64,000 nucleotides of DNA from Impatiens glandulifera (GCF_907164915.1 NC_061863.1:37669382-37733381); one strand, 5' to 3'; numbered from the stretch's first letter, positions 1 through 12,605 are shown. Numbers and translations: made by a program. Notes: a model not told the origin generated them from the sequence alone.

Positions 1-3000
1 ATCAACAGTCCATGCCGGGCAGACTTCCCATAAAATCAAACCTAGCACGACCAATGAAATGTTACCGTGCCGACCCGTGGATTGTCAAAACTCATTGTGT
101 CGTGTCGGGCTTAGACGACCCACTATCAACCTCTACTAATACTAATAAATAATGAATCATTTGATATTCAATTTTGTGTTAACTATAAACTAAAATAAAA
201 AAAATACAGATAAAAATATTGTCAATTCTGGACAAAAAAAAAAAGAAGTTGCTCGCATGTGGATAGTTAGCTAATTAATTAACCGTATCCAAATTATGTA
301 CAAGAAGAAAATTGTGGGGACAAATATGAGTCACGTTGTTCATAATACACCTCACAACAATCGAGCCAACAACATAAATTAGCTATCGGACACTAAGAAC
401 TAGAGAATCATTGTTTGTGGTGTATCTTCAAAACAATTCAATTTTAAAATATATATTTAAAAATATATATTAACCAAACATAGTAGTAGTTTTGGACCTT
501 TATTTGTATTATGAATATTGGTTTATAATTTTTAAATATTTAATATAAACCTTTAGTAATATAAATTTAATTAAATAGCTATTATGCATTAGCAGTACGT
601 GCTGGGCTGACTGGGCAAAAAAATCAAACCTAACACAACCAATGTAATGTTACCGTGCCGACCCGTGTACGGTCAAAACTAACAGTGTCGTGTCCGGCTG
701 ACACTACTAATTAGTCATTTGATATTCACTTTTAGTTTAACTATAAACTAAAATAAAAATAAAAAATAAAAATACAGATGAAAATATTATCAATTCTGGA
801 CGAAAAGAAGAAGTTGCTCGCATGTGATTAGTTAACTAATTAATTAACGTATCCAAATTATGTACCAGAAGAAAATTGTGGGAACAAATATGAATCACGT
901 TGTTCATAATACACATCACAACAAGTGAGCCCACATCAAAAATTAGCTGTAGGACCCTAAGAACTAGAGAAGTCACTATTCGTGGTGTACCTTCAAAAGC
1001 CTTCATCACAATCTTAATAGCTGGTCAATTTATATTAAAAAAAAAAGATTGATTAGCTTGTTTAATTGTATATGTTTGAATTCTTTGTTTATTTATACAT
1101 AACTGAAATTTCTGCAGAAGAAATAATCTAGTTATCTTGGATTAGAAGTGACTATCGTGTTGTGCCGCATTGCCGTGTCGTGTCGTATTTTTCACATATA
1201 CAAAGACAAAACATTTGAAATATAAAAAAAAAATCACTTTTAAAATATATATTAACCAAACATAGTAGTTTTGGGCCTTTATTTGTATTCTGAATATTGG
1301 TTTTATAATTTTTATATATTCAATATAAACATTCAGTAATTTAAGTTTAATTAAATAGCTATTATGCATCAGCAGCCCGTGCCGTGCCGTGCCGGGCCGG
1401 GTCGGGCCGTGCCAACTGTCCAAAAAAATCAAACACTCCGTGTCGTGTCGGGCTGACATGGCCCATTGTCAACCTCTACTAATATACTAATAGTAAGTAA
1501 ATAATGAGTCATTTGATATTCACTTTTGGTTTAACTATAAAATAAAATAAAAATAAAAATAAAGATAAAAATATTTTCAATTCCGGTCAAAAAAATAAGT
1601 TGCCTGTGACTAGTTAGCTTATTAATTAATCGTATCCAAATTATGTAAAAAAGAAAATTTTTGGGACAAATATGAGTCACGTTGTTCATAATAAACATCA
1701 CAACAAGCGAGCCAACAACAAAAATTAGTTGTAGGACCTAAGAACTAGAGAAGTCACTGTTCGTGGTGTACCTTCAAAAGCCTTCATCACAATCCTAATA
1801 GCTGGTCAATTTAAATTAAAAAAAAAGATTGATTAGCTTGTTTAATTGTATATGTTTGAATTCTTTGTTTATTTATACATAACTGAAATTTCTACAGAAG
1901 AAATAATCTAGTTATCTTGGATTAGAAGTGACTTTCGTCTTGTGCCGCATTGCTGTGTCGTGTCGTATCGTATTTTTCACATATACAAAGACAAAACATT
2001 TGAAATATAAAAAAAAATCACTTTTAAAATATATATTAACCAAACATAGTAGTTTTGGGCCTTTATTTGTATTCTGAATATTGGTTTTATAATTTTTATA
2101 TATTCAATATAAACATTCAGTAATTTAAGTTTAATTAAATAGATATTATGCAACAGCAGCCCGTGCCGGGCCGGGTCGGGCCGTGCCAACTGTCCAAAAA
2201 AATCAAACACTCCGTGTCGTGTCGTGTCGTATCGTGTCGTGCTGACATGGCCCATTGTCAACCTCTACTAATAGTAAGTAAATAATGAGTCATTTGATAT
2301 TCACTTTTGGTTTAACTATAAAATAAAATAAAAATAAAAATAAAGATAAAAATATTTTCAATTCAGGTCAAAAAAATAAGTTGCCTGTGACTAATTAGCT
2401 AATTAATTAATCGTATCCAAATTATGTAAAAAAGAAAATTTTTGGGACAAATATGAGTCACGTTGTTCATAATAAAAATCACAACAAGCGAGCCAACAAC
2501 AAAAATTAGCTGTAGGACCTAAGAACTAGAGATATCACTGTTCGTGGTGTACCTTCAAAAGCCTTCATCACAATCTTAATAGCTGGTCAATTTAAATTAA
2601 AAAAAAAAGATTGATTAGCTTGTTTAATTGTATATGTTTGAATTCTTTGTTTATTTATACATAACTGAAATTTCTGCAGAAGAAATAATCTAGTTATCTT
2701 GGATTAGAAGTGACTATCGTGTGTTGTGCCGCATTGCCGTGTCGTGTCGTATCGTATTTTTCACATATACAAAGACAAAACATTTGAAATATAAAAAAAA
2801 TCACTTTTAAACTATATATTAACCAAACATAGTAGTTTTGGGCCTTTATTTGTATTCTGAATATTGGTTTTATAATTTTTATATATTCAATATAAACATT
2901 CAGTAATTTAAGTTTAATTAAATAGCTATTATGCATAAGCAGCCCGTGCCGGGCCGGGTCGGGCCGTGCCAACTGACCAAAAAAATCAAACACACCGTGT

Positions 3001-5371
3001 CGTGTCGGGCTGACATGGCCCATTGTCAACCTCTACTAATAGTAAGTAAATAATGAGTCATTTGATATTCACTTTTGGTTTAACTATAAAATAAAATAAA
3101 AATAAAAATAAAGATAAAAATATTTTCAATTCCAGTCAAAAAAATAAGTTGCATGTGACTAGTTAGCTAATTAATTAATCGTATCCAAATTATGTAAAAA
3201 AGAAAATTTTTGGGACAAATATGAGTCACGTTGTTCATAATAAACATCACAACAAGCGAGCCTACAACAAAAATTAGTTGTAGGACCTAAGAACTAAGGA
3301 AGTCACTTGGTGTACCTTCAAAAGCCTTCATCACAATCTTAATAGCTGGTCAATTTAAATTAAAAAAAAAAGATTGATTAGCTTGTTTAATTGTATATGT
3401 TTGAATTCTTTGTTTATTTATACATAACTGAAATTTCTGCAGAAGAAATAATCTAGTTATCTTGGATTAGAAATGAATATCGTGCCGTGCCGCATTGCCG
3501 TGTCGTGTCGTATTGTATTGTATTTTTCACATATACAAAGACAAAACATTTGAAATATAAGAAAATCACTTTTAAAATATATATTAACCAAACATAGTAA
3601 TTTTGGGCCTTTATTTGTATTCTGAATATTGGTTTTATAATTTTTATTTATTCAATATAAACATTCAGTAATTTAAATTTAATTAAATAGGTATTATGCA
3701 TCAGCAGCCGGGCCAGGTCGGGCCGGGTCGGGCCGGGTCGGGCCGGGTCGGGCCGGGCCAACTGACCAAAAAATTCAAACACACCGTGTGCATTCGGGCT
3801 GACATGGCCTATTGTCAACCTCTAATAGTAAGTAAATAATGAGTCATTTGATATTCACTTTTGGTTTAACTTTAAAATAAAAAAAAAATAAAAATAATGA
3901 TAAAGATAAAAATATTTTCAATTCCGGTCAAAAAAATAAGTTGCCTGTGACTAGTTAGCTAATTAATTAATTGTATCCAAATTAGGTAAAAAAGAAAATT
4001 TTTGGGAGAAATATGAGTCACGTTGTTCATAATAAATAACACAACAAGCGAGCCAACAACAAAAATTAGCTGTAGGACCTAAGAACTAGAGAAGTCATTG
4101 TTCGTGCTGTACCTTCAAAAGCCTTCATCATAATCTTAATAGCTGGTCAATTTAAAATTTAAATTAAAAAAAAAGATTGATTAGCTTGTTTAATTGTATA
4201 TGTTTGAATTCTTTGTTTATTTATACATAACTGAAATTTCTGTAGAAGAAATAATCTAGTTATCTTGGATTAGAAGTGACTATCGTGTCGTGCCGCATTG
4301 CCGTGTCGTGTCGTGTTGTATCGTATTTTTCACATATACAAAGACAAAACATTTGAAATATAAAAAAAATCACTTTTAAAATATATATTAAAAATATATA
4401 TTAACCAAACATAATAGTTTTGGGCCTTTATTTGTATTCTGAATATTGGTTTTATAATTTGTATATATTCAATATAAACACTCAGTAATTTAAATTTAAT
4501 TAAATAGGTATTATGCATCAGCAGGTCGGGCCATGCCAACTGACCAAAAGAATCAAACACACCGTGTCGTGTCGGGCCCACTGTCAACCTCTACTAATAA
4601 TGAGTTAAATAATGAGTCATTTGATATTAACTTTTGGTTTAACTATAAACTAAAATAAAAATAAAAATACATATAAACATATTCGGACAAAAAGAATAAG
4701 TTGTCTGTGGCTAGTTAGCTAATTAACTAACGTATCCAAATTATGTAAAAAAGAATATTTTTGGGAAAATATAATACACGATGTTCATAAAAACACATCA
4801 CAACAAGCGAACCCATAACAAAAATTAGCTGTAGGACCTTAAGAACTAGAGAAGTCACTGTTCGTAGTGTACCTTCAAAAACTCCATCACAATATGTGAT
4901 CTTAACTGCGGGTCAATTTAAATAAAAAAAATGAATGATTAGCTTGTTTAATTGTAAATGTTTGAATTCCTTGTTTATTTATACATTAACTAAAATTTTA
5001 TGTAGAAGAAGGAATCTAGTTCTCTTGGATTAAAGCGTTTATCGTGCTGTGCTGTGTCGTATTGAGCTGCTTGTACAACTATTTTATTCTCATTAAATTA
5101 GTAAAAACAAACACTAACAATATATAAAATTTCAATTTTAAAATATATATTAAAAAATATAAATTAACCCAACATAATAGTTCTCGGCCTTTATTTTTTT
5201 CTGAATATTGGTTTTGTAATTTTTAAATATTCAATATAAACCTTCATTAATTTAAATTTAAATAAATAGCTATTATACATCAATAATCCGTGCCGGGACG
5301 ACTGGCCAAAAAATATCAAACCTAGCACAACTAATGAAATGTTACTGTGTCGACTCGTAGACTGTCAAAAC
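1..5371. repeat. Tandem array of ~780-bp units, left part
   Basis: Head-to-tail copies of an AT-rich unit. The landmark ATTATGCATCAGCAG recurs near 581, 1366, 2147, 2932, 3697, 4511 and 5272, giving steps of 760-815 bp. Each unit has a roughly 330-bp block that begins TAGAAGTGAC next to GTGTCGTGCC repeats, holds an AT-rich core, and ends with GCCGGGCCGGGTCGG runs and GTCAACCTCTA. The rest is a roughly 440-bp spacer that includes GAGTCACGTTGTTCATAAT. The block ends resemble hAT-type termini (TAGAGGTTGACAATGGGCC when reversed), so the array may have grown from a tandemly copied MITE; that is inference. Minus-strand ORFs of 85-111 codons recur in each unit, but they vary in frame and start and look like by-products of the repeat. 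Confidence 0.85.
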
Positions 5372-6741
5372 TAGGGCTGCAAATGAGCCGAGCCGAGCTC
5401 AAGCTTGTTGGAGCTCGAGCTCGACTCGATTAAGTATTTATTAGCTCGACTCGAACTCGAGCTCGAACGAGCTTATAAATTTGAGCTCGAGTTCGACTCG
5501 ACTATATTACCCAAAAGCTCGAGTCGACTCGAAAGCTTGAACCAAAATTGAATTATATATAATAGATTAATTTTTTTTATATTATATATATTATATACTT
5601 TTATTACATATAATATATTAACGATTTTTTATATATATACAATATATTCATTATTACATCCTTAGTATTTATTTTTATTATATATATATATATTAATATA
5701 TACATATTTTTATCTTTTAAATATTATATATAACATATTAGTTATTATATCCCTAATATTTATTTTTATTATATATAATATATTAATCTTTATTTATCTC
5801 TTTTAAAATTATTTATAATATACTTTTATTATATATATAATATATTAATTTTTTTTATCATAAATCCCTAATATTGCTCGTGGATTTTTTTTCTATCCTC
5901 AATCAATTCCTCAATCAATTGAAAATCAGTGTTTTTTATATTTATTCAACTCGATCTACATAAACATAAGTTTCTCCTAATACATGAAGAAATTATCTAA
6001 AAACAAAAACAATAATTATAAAATAAGTTAAAACAAATTTAATTACCAATAGGATTTTGTAAATTAATAAGATGTGAAGATTAAAGAAAGAAGAAGAAAA
6101 AGAAGAGTAAAAGAAATTGTGAAAACTGAATAAAAATATATAAAAACTAAAGAAGAAGAAGAAAATATAAGAGTGACGAAGAAGAATAATAACTGAAGAA
6201 TAATAACTAACGAATAAGAAGAAGAATAACTAAAGAAGATGAAGAAAAACTAAAGAAAAAGAGATAAGAGTTATTGAAAAAGAAGATGAGTAACTTGAAG
6301 AAGAAGAGTAACTGATGAGACTAACTAATGAAGAAGAAGAGATAAAAGTGATGAAGAAGATGAAGAGTAACCGATGAAGAAGAGTGACGGTAGAATATGA
6401 TGAAGAGTGACGGTAGAATATGATGAATGAATTATATATTAGAAATTAGGGTTTTACTTTAAGGATTATGGGCCTTTATATTGGGCTTTGAAGAGAGAGG
6501 GAAATAAAAAAAATATTGTGTAAATTTTAATATTAAATAAATAAAAAATATTTAATTATTTTGAGGCTCGAAAAAGCTCGACAAGTCATCGAGCAAGCTT
6601 TATATGGGCTCGAGTTCGACTCGAATAATAAACGAGTCGGCTCGAGCTCGACTCGAACTCGGTCAAAGTCAAGCTCAAGACGAGCTTTGACCGAGTAGCT
6701 TGCGAGCGACTCACGAGCGGCTTGACTCATTTGCAGCCCTA
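5372..6741. mobile_element. Non-autonomous hAT element with 8-bp target duplication
   Basis: The element has perfect 16-bp terminal inverted repeats, TAGGGCTGCAAATGAG at the left and CTCATTTGCAGCCCTA at the right. It is flanked by the direct repeat GTCAAAAC at 5364-5371 and 6742-6749. An 8-bp duplication is typical of the hAT superfamily. Both subterminal regions of about 200 bp are crowded with AGCTCGAG and CTCGACTCGA motifs, as expected for transposase-binding subterminal repeats. The core is AT-rich, with ATATATA tracts and GAAGAAGAA stretches around 6080-6400, and has no transposase ORF. Neighbouring units at 7081 and 7921 show the unoccupied site. The 65-codon ORF in the right end is only the subterminal repeat read through. 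Confidence 0.93.
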
Positions 6742-8793
6742 GTCAAAACACACTGTCTCGTGTCGGGCTCATACGGCTCACTGTCAACCTCTACTAATAG
6801 TAAGTAAATAATGAATCATTTGATATTCACTTTTAGTTTTACTATAAACTAAAATAAAAAATAAAAATAAAAATAAATATAAAAATATTGTCCGCATAAT
6901 AGTAGTTCTCGGCTTTTATTTTATTCTGAATATTGGTTTTATAATTTTTAAATATTCAATATAAACCTTCATTAATTTAAATTTAAATAAATAGCTATTA
7001 TACATCAGTAGTTCGTGCCGGGACGACTGGCCAAAAAATATCAAACCTAGCACAACTAATGAAATGTTACTGTGTCGACTTGTAGACTATCAAAACTCAC
7101 TGTCTCATGTCGGGCTCACACGGCTCACTGTCAACCTCTACTAATATTAAGTAAATAATGAATCATTTGATATTCACTTTTAGTTTTAATATAAACTAAA
7201 ATAAAAAATAAAAATATTGTAAATTTCGGACAAAAAGAAAAGATGCTTGCACGTGGCTAGTTAGCTAATTAATTAACGTATCCAAATTATGTACAAGACG
7301 AAAATTGTGGTGACAAATATGAGTCACGTTGTTCATAATACACATCACAACAAGCCCACAACAAAAATTAGTTGTAGGACCCTAAGAACTAGAGAAGTCA
7401 CTTTTCGTGGTGTACCTTCAAAAAGTCTTCGTCACAATCTTAACAACTGGTCAATTTAAATAAAAAAAGAATGATTAGTTTGTTAATTGTAAATGTTTGA
7501 ATTCATTATTTATTTATTCATAATTGAAATTTTCTGTAGAAAAAAGGAATCTAGTTATCTTGGATTAGGAGTGGTTGTCGTGTCGTGTCGCCGTGCCTTG
7601 CCCTGTCCTGCGGTAATGTATCGTATTTTGCTGCGTGTACAATCATATTATTCTCATTAAATGAGTGAAAACAAAACATTTGAAATATATAAAAAAAAAA
7701 TCAATTATAAAATATATATTAAAAAATATATTTTAACCAAGTAGTTTTTGGCTTTATTTGTATTCTGAATATTGGTTTTATAATTTTTAAATATTCAATA
7801 TAAACTTTCAGTAATTTAAATTTAATTAAATAGCTATTATGCATCAACCGTCCGTGCCGGGCCGACTGGCCATAAAATCAAACCTAGCACGATCAATGAA
7901 ATGTTACCGTGCTGACCCGTGGACCGTCAAAAGTCACTGTGTCGTGTCGGGCTTAGACGGCCCACTATCAACCTCTACTAATAGTAATAAATAATAAATA
8001 ATGAATCATTTGATATTCAATTTTGTGTTAACTATAAACTAAAATAAATAAAATTACAGATAAAAATATTGTCAATTCTGGACGAAAAGAAGAAGATAAA
8101 AATAAAAATACATATAAAAATATTGTCAATTCCGAACGAAAAGAAGAAGTTGCTCGCATGTAGCTAGTTAGCTAATTAATTAACGTATCCAAATTATTTA
8201 CAAGAAGAAAATTGTGGGGACAAATATAAGTCACGTTCATAATACACAACAAAACAAGCGAGCCCACAATAAAAATTAGCCGTAGGACCTTAAGAACGAG
8301 AGAAGTCATTGTTCGTTGTGTACCTTCAAAAGCCTTCATCACAATCTTAATACCTGGTCAATTTAAATTAAAAAAAAATTGATTAGCTTGTGTAATTGTA
8401 TATGTTTGAATTCATTGTTTATTTATACATAACTGAAATTTCTGCAAAAGAAAGAATCTAGTTATCTTAGATTAGAACCGCATTGCTGTGTCGTGCTGTA
8501 TCGTATTTTTGGCATGTACAACCATATCATCTCATTAAATTAGTAAAGACAAAACATTTGAAATATAAAAAAATCACTTTTAAAATATTTATTAACCAAA
8601 CATAGTAGTTTGGGGCCTTTATTTGTATTCTGAATATTAGTTTTATAATTATTATATATTCAATATAAACATTCAGTAATTTAAATTTAATTAAATAGCT
8701 ATTATGCATCAGTAGGCCCGGGTCGTGCTGGGCCGTGGCAGGCCGTGCCGGGCCGTGGCGGGGCGGGCCGTGCCGAGCCGGACCGTGCAAACT
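6742..8793. repeat. Tandem array of ~780-bp units, middle part
   Basis: This continues the array after the hAT insertion, with landmarks near 6999, 7838 and 8702. The steps (839 and 864 bp) are longer than on the left because of internal duplications; for example, the ATAAAAATATTGTCAATTC segment is doubled near 8060-8130. The last GC-rich block (8715-8790) is interrupted by the giant MULE, whose target duplication GTGCAAACT occupies 8785-8793. Confidence 0.85.
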
Positions 8794-9650
8794 CAAACCG
8801 GATCTTCTGCTCCCAATTTCAGTGTTCCGGTGTTGCGGACCAATGAAATCTCAGGAGCATTAACATAATAATAAAGTAAAGATGGGTTGAAGGGATGGAG
8901 GGATTATTCGGAATCCGGAATTCTATCCGGGTTTACCCAAAGCCGTTAACGGAATTCTATTTAACGCCGATGTGAAACTCCCTTCCCCCGGGTTCCATTT
9001 CAAAAGGAATGCAGGTATCACTTCAGAGCGAATCTCATTTCGCTCCAGTCGCCAAGTAATCACAACATACAGATATGAGATACACATCGAAACTTCCTTT
9101 GTTCAGAAGCCATGTAAAACGGAATGAATAGGTCCGCCTTTTGTCAGGGAGAAACACACTTAGCCTTAGATATGTTCTTACCCTAAAGCTAATGGAAAAT
9201 CCCCAATATGTCCATGAAAAGACAGTTAACCTTTCCTGGAAAAACATTTACTGATGCATGTAAATACACAAATTCACCAAATTTATTTGTTTTTTAATTA
9301 GAAAAAAAATTTAAAAATTAGACTCATCAAAGGACGGGAACGAAGCATAATTTGCTTCAATTACTTCATAGAATTGAGCGAAACTTCCTTCGCTCAAAAG
9401 CCATGTAAAACGAATGAACAGGTTCGCCTATCAGGGCGAAACACACTTAGCCTTATGTATGTTCTTACCTTGAAGCTCATGAAAAACCCCCGTTAAGTCT
9501 ATGAAAAGACAATTCACCTTTCTTGGAAAAACATTTACTGATGCATGTAAATACACAAATTCACCAAATTTATTTATTTTTTAATTATAAAAAAATTTAA
9601 AAATTTGACTCATCAAAGTACGGGAACGAAGCATAATTCGCTTCAATTGC
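8794..9650 (+). repeat. Left terminal inverted repeat of the MULE
   Basis: About 860 bp that matches the reverse complement of 55083-55949 along its length with scattered differences. The outer ~300 bp are unique to the termini and include GTGTTGCGGACCAATGAAATC and CCTTCCCCCGGGTTCCATTTC. The inner part is about two units of a ~288-bp repeat, marked by CTTCGCTCAGAAGCCATGTAAA, CACACTTAGCCTTAGGTAT, CCTTTCCTGGAAAAACATTT and GACTCATCAAAGGACGGGAA. The match ends near 9650, where the left side changes to TTTATTTTTAAATAAAA. Confidence 0.88.
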
Positions 9651-9699
9651 TTTATTTTTAAATAAAATATAATTTATTAATTTTCCGCTAACCATCCTT

Positions 9700-10000
9700 C
9701 GGCCTGGAGCCATGTAAAACCGAATGAAGAGACGCTTTTCGAGCAGTGCTTCTATCGCCCCATGTAAAATAGAATGAAGAGACGCTTTGGAGCGGTGCTT
9801 CCATCGCCCAAAAGCCATGTAAAACTGAATGAAGAGACGCTTTTCGGGCGGTGCTTTCTTTGCCCAGGAGCTATGTAAAATCGAATGAAGAGAATTTTCG
9901 AGCGGTGCTTTCATCGTCCCATGTAAAACGGAATGAAGAGACGCTTTTTGAGCGAATATTCAATCGTCCATCCGCCATTTGAAATAGAATGAATAGACTC
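9700..10000. repeat. Short tandem repeats inside the left TIR
   Basis: Five degenerate copies of a 50-56-bp unit containing CATGTAAAACCGAATGAAGAG, GACGCTTTTCGAGCGGTGCTT and CATCGCCC, starting near 9709, 9760, 9815, 9871 and 9919. The motif is a shortened form of the CCATGTAAAACGGAATGAA part of the ~288-bp TIR unit, so this looks like local amplification of a TIR fragment. A 105-codon minus-strand ORF across it consists only of the repeat and is not taken as a gene. Confidence 0.75.
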
Positions 10001-10065
10001 TTTATCATGAAGCATACATCGTTTGAAGAGTTACATAGCGATGTTTACTTCATTTGTATGAACAA

Positions 10066-10226
10066 CTTAAATATATATAAACCCTAATATCATTATAATA
10101 ATAATCACTTCCGTCTGATTCATCTCTCTCTCTTCCTCTAGTTTCATCTTCCTTTCACAGCGATTTGAATCCGGCTCCTCCGTCTACGTCTAGACCAGAA
10201 GGTTCGACCTTCACATCTCGACAATG
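10066..10226 (+). promoter_or_regulatory. Putative promoter and leader with ATG-only start exon
   Basis: A TATA-like stretch TTAAATATATATAAACCC (about 10066-10083) is followed by a CT-rich leader (TCTCTCTCTTCCTCTAG). The leader ends in ACAATG followed at once by the splice donor GTACGT at 10227. The next exon, at 10615, opens in frame. The same ACAATG-GTACGTG context recurs upstream of the transposase gene at about 11993 and 12114. It reads as a promoter-proximal exon supplied by the MULE. The TATA assignment rests on sequence only. Confidence 0.45.
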
Positions 10227-11402
10227 GTACGTACACCAAAATAGTAGTCTTTTATTTTTCTTTTCGTTCATATTTAAGAAACCCTACTCCAACATTTTCA
10301 CGTTCAATGATAATCATTTGTATTTAGGAAAACGTAGTTTCAGAGTTAGGGTTATGGTTTTGTATATTATTTCTACGAAATCCTAGTTACTGATTTAGTG
10401 AGAACTCATTTTTGATATTAAAAAAGCCTATTTTTTTTTAATGGAGGCTAGAAACAACGCTCTCAATTCTATAGGCAAAGATTGGATTTTTTGCCCAAAT
10501 GCATTACCTCTGAAGATATAGTACTATTCTTGACCTATAACCATTTTGTCCATATTATGTAAGTTTTCATTGAAATTACCATATTTGTAAGATAATATTA
10601 TTGTTTTTACACAGGCGATGATGATTCAATACGCTGACCTCTGTGGTGCGACGGTGTCAATGAGGTGGACAGACGACATAACCCATGTCATAGCTTCCAC
10701 TGATGCAAATGGTGGATGTTGTCGATCTATCAAATTCTTAAAGGCAATATTGAACGGGAGATGGGTCCTCAAAATTGATTGTGAGACTAACTATTAGTTA
10801 AGCTAACTCAATATTAAATATCACATATAGGAAACTAAATACAAATGTTTTTTTTAAGGGATAAAATCATCTTTGGAATCAAGAACTTACATTGACGAGG
10901 AACCGTACGAGGTTCAGCAAGATTATCATGGGACCTTGGGCAGTCCAAGAGCTGGTAGACTGAGGTCTTTGAACAATGTAAGTTTGGTCTGATTCCTCAT
11001 CTATATCTTAATTGTGGAATTTGGTCTGAATCCTCATCTATATCTTAATTATTTTCCACGATAGGTGAAATTGTTTTGTTTGTTTGTTTTTCAGCTGCCG
11101 AAACTGTTCTACAATATGACTTTTATTTTTGCAGGTGAATTCATCCAGCTTACAAACAGGATCTCATAGGGTTTGTAATTGCTGGAGGAGGTACCATTAG
11201 AGAAATGGAGAATCCATTTTATGAGCTCGAGGACGACAAAACTATAGTTGTATACGATAAGTCTCAGCACAATGCTAATGAACTGATTTGGGTATTTGAA
11301 GCAGTGAATCCTTTGTCGGTATATTTGGATGAATATGGTGTTCCTCACACAAGATTGCTTGAATCTATTGCTTCTTGTGATTTGCATCCTTTGTTTACTT
11401 AG
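10224..11402 (+). pseudogene. Captured tandem-BRCT gene fragment (BARD1/BRCA1-like C-terminus)
   Basis: Four exons with canonical introns can be read: ATG at 10224-10226; 10615-10780; 10860-10977; 10995-11402, where the last exon proper begins at 11095. Exon 2 encodes THVIASTDANGG and the exon 2-3 junction encodes RWVLKIDWIKSSL, the tryptophan-bearing helix of a BRCT domain. The next exon gives DEEPYE and the last one AGGGTI, the start of a second BRCT repeat. Order and motifs match the C-terminal BRCT pair of plant BARD1/BRCA1 proteins, which bind phosphorylated partners or chromatin in DNA repair. An indel near 11146 causes a stop at 11168, while the other frame stays open to 11402. The N-terminal RING part is absent. 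Retained introns mean capture of genomic DNA, as in Pack-MULEs. The family is fairly sure; the exact parent gene is not. Confidence 0.72.
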
Positions 11403-12304
11403 AATTTTATTTTACTGAATATTTGTATTAGAATTTATGAAGAATAATTGAATCTATTGGAATATTTTACTGAATATTTTACATAGTTGTTTACCATTGT
11501 GATCTAATCTAATAGATTGATGACCAGATGTTCTTATTATTGCAGTTTTAAACAGTATTTCTTAAATTTATAAGAACAATATGAACAATGGAATGAATTT
11601 TTAATATTAAAATTAACAAATATTAAATCTATGAACACGAAAGAAGCATGTAACGTAAAGTATTATTTGATTTCAATTAAATGTGAAACACTATACATGT
11701 TTTTGAATTATGAAAAATTGTGAAGCAATCTTCGCTATCTCTGACATTGATTAATATTAATTTATAATAATAATGTTATTTATTTTATTATTATAATCCT
11801 AAAATTATCAAGTCACTTCACCCCATCTAACACATTTAATGCAGCCATGCATTTATGCCGGCTAGCGTTGTACGATTCTCTCTCTCTCCGGAGAAGTAGT
11901 ATATCAACTTTTCTTCGCCGGAATGTGTCCATCCTTCAACATTAATATCTTCCAATAATCCATATTACAATTTGATTAATCTGCTTGTGACAATGGTACG
12001 TGAAATCACTGTCATCCTTCAAGATTAATATCTTCCAATAATCCATATTCCAATTTCATTAATCCGCTTGTGACAATGGTTATTCCAATTTGATTAATCT
12101 GCTTATGACAATGGTACGTGAAATCACTATCAAATTCTTTCTCAAGTTTTCTTCATATCGTTTTGTTTCATTTTTGAGTAGAAATGAATAGTTTTGTTCT
12201 TGTTATCAAGAAGGAATCCACGTGAACGAGACTAATAATCATGATTTGAGGTATAATGTTGTGTTTGTTTTCTCTAATACTATAATATGTTTCTATTAAT
12301 ATTG
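11403..12304. other. Upstream region of the transposase, with partial triplication
   Basis: No coding sequence is seen. A segment with CATCCTTCAACATTAATATC, TTCCAATAATCCATATT and GATTAATCTGCTTGTGACAATGG occurs at 11929-12013, again at 12014-12080, and shortened at 12081-12130. Each copy ends in GACAATGG, and two of them continue into the donor-like GTACGTGAAATCAC. A CT-rich stretch (TTCTCTCTCTCTCC, 11876-11890) could be leader sequence. The region probably holds the promoter and first exon of the transposase, duplicated locally. Confidence 0.5.
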
Positions 12305-12543
12305 AAGTGAAGCGCTCTTCACTTATAGTATATTTTTATTCATATTGAAGTGAAGCGCTCTTCACTTATAAGATATCTGTAAATACTGGTGAAGTGAAGC
12401 GCTCTTCACTTATTTGACATCTGTAAATACTAATGAAGTGAAGCGCTCTTCACTTATAGGATTTCTGTATATACTAGTGAAGTGAAGCACTCTTCACTTA
12501 TTGGATATCAGTATATACTAGTGAAGTGAAGCGTTCTTCACTT
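12305..12543. repeat. Six 20-bp palindromes at 44-bp spacing
   Basis: AAGTGAAGCGCTCTTCACTT has perfect 8-bp arms around CGCT. It occurs at 12305-12324, 12348-12367, 12392-12411, 12436-12455, 12480-12499 (one change, CACT) and 12524-12543. Steps are 43, 44, 44, 44 and 44 bp, just over four helical turns. The spacers (TATAGGATATCTGTATATACT type) vary more than the palindromes. The array ends about 60 bp before the transposase coding exon, so it lies in the promoter or first intron. It may bind a dimeric protein, possibly the transposase; this is inference. Confidence 0.85.
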
Positions 12544-12605
12544 ATATTTGATTCATTTTACAAGCATCTTCATATTTTGTTAAGATGAATGTTTACGTTC
12601 TATAA

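Noticed and set aside
1142..4587. Recurring minus-strand ORFs of 85-111 codons (MHNSYLIKLKLLNVYIEYIK...)
   Set aside because: They are the ~780-bp unit read in one frame. Starts and ends move with indels in the GC-rich runs, and there is no family motif.
9597..9914. Minus-strand ORF with HSILHSSW repeats
   Set aside because: It comes entirely from the 50-56-bp repeats beside the left TIR.
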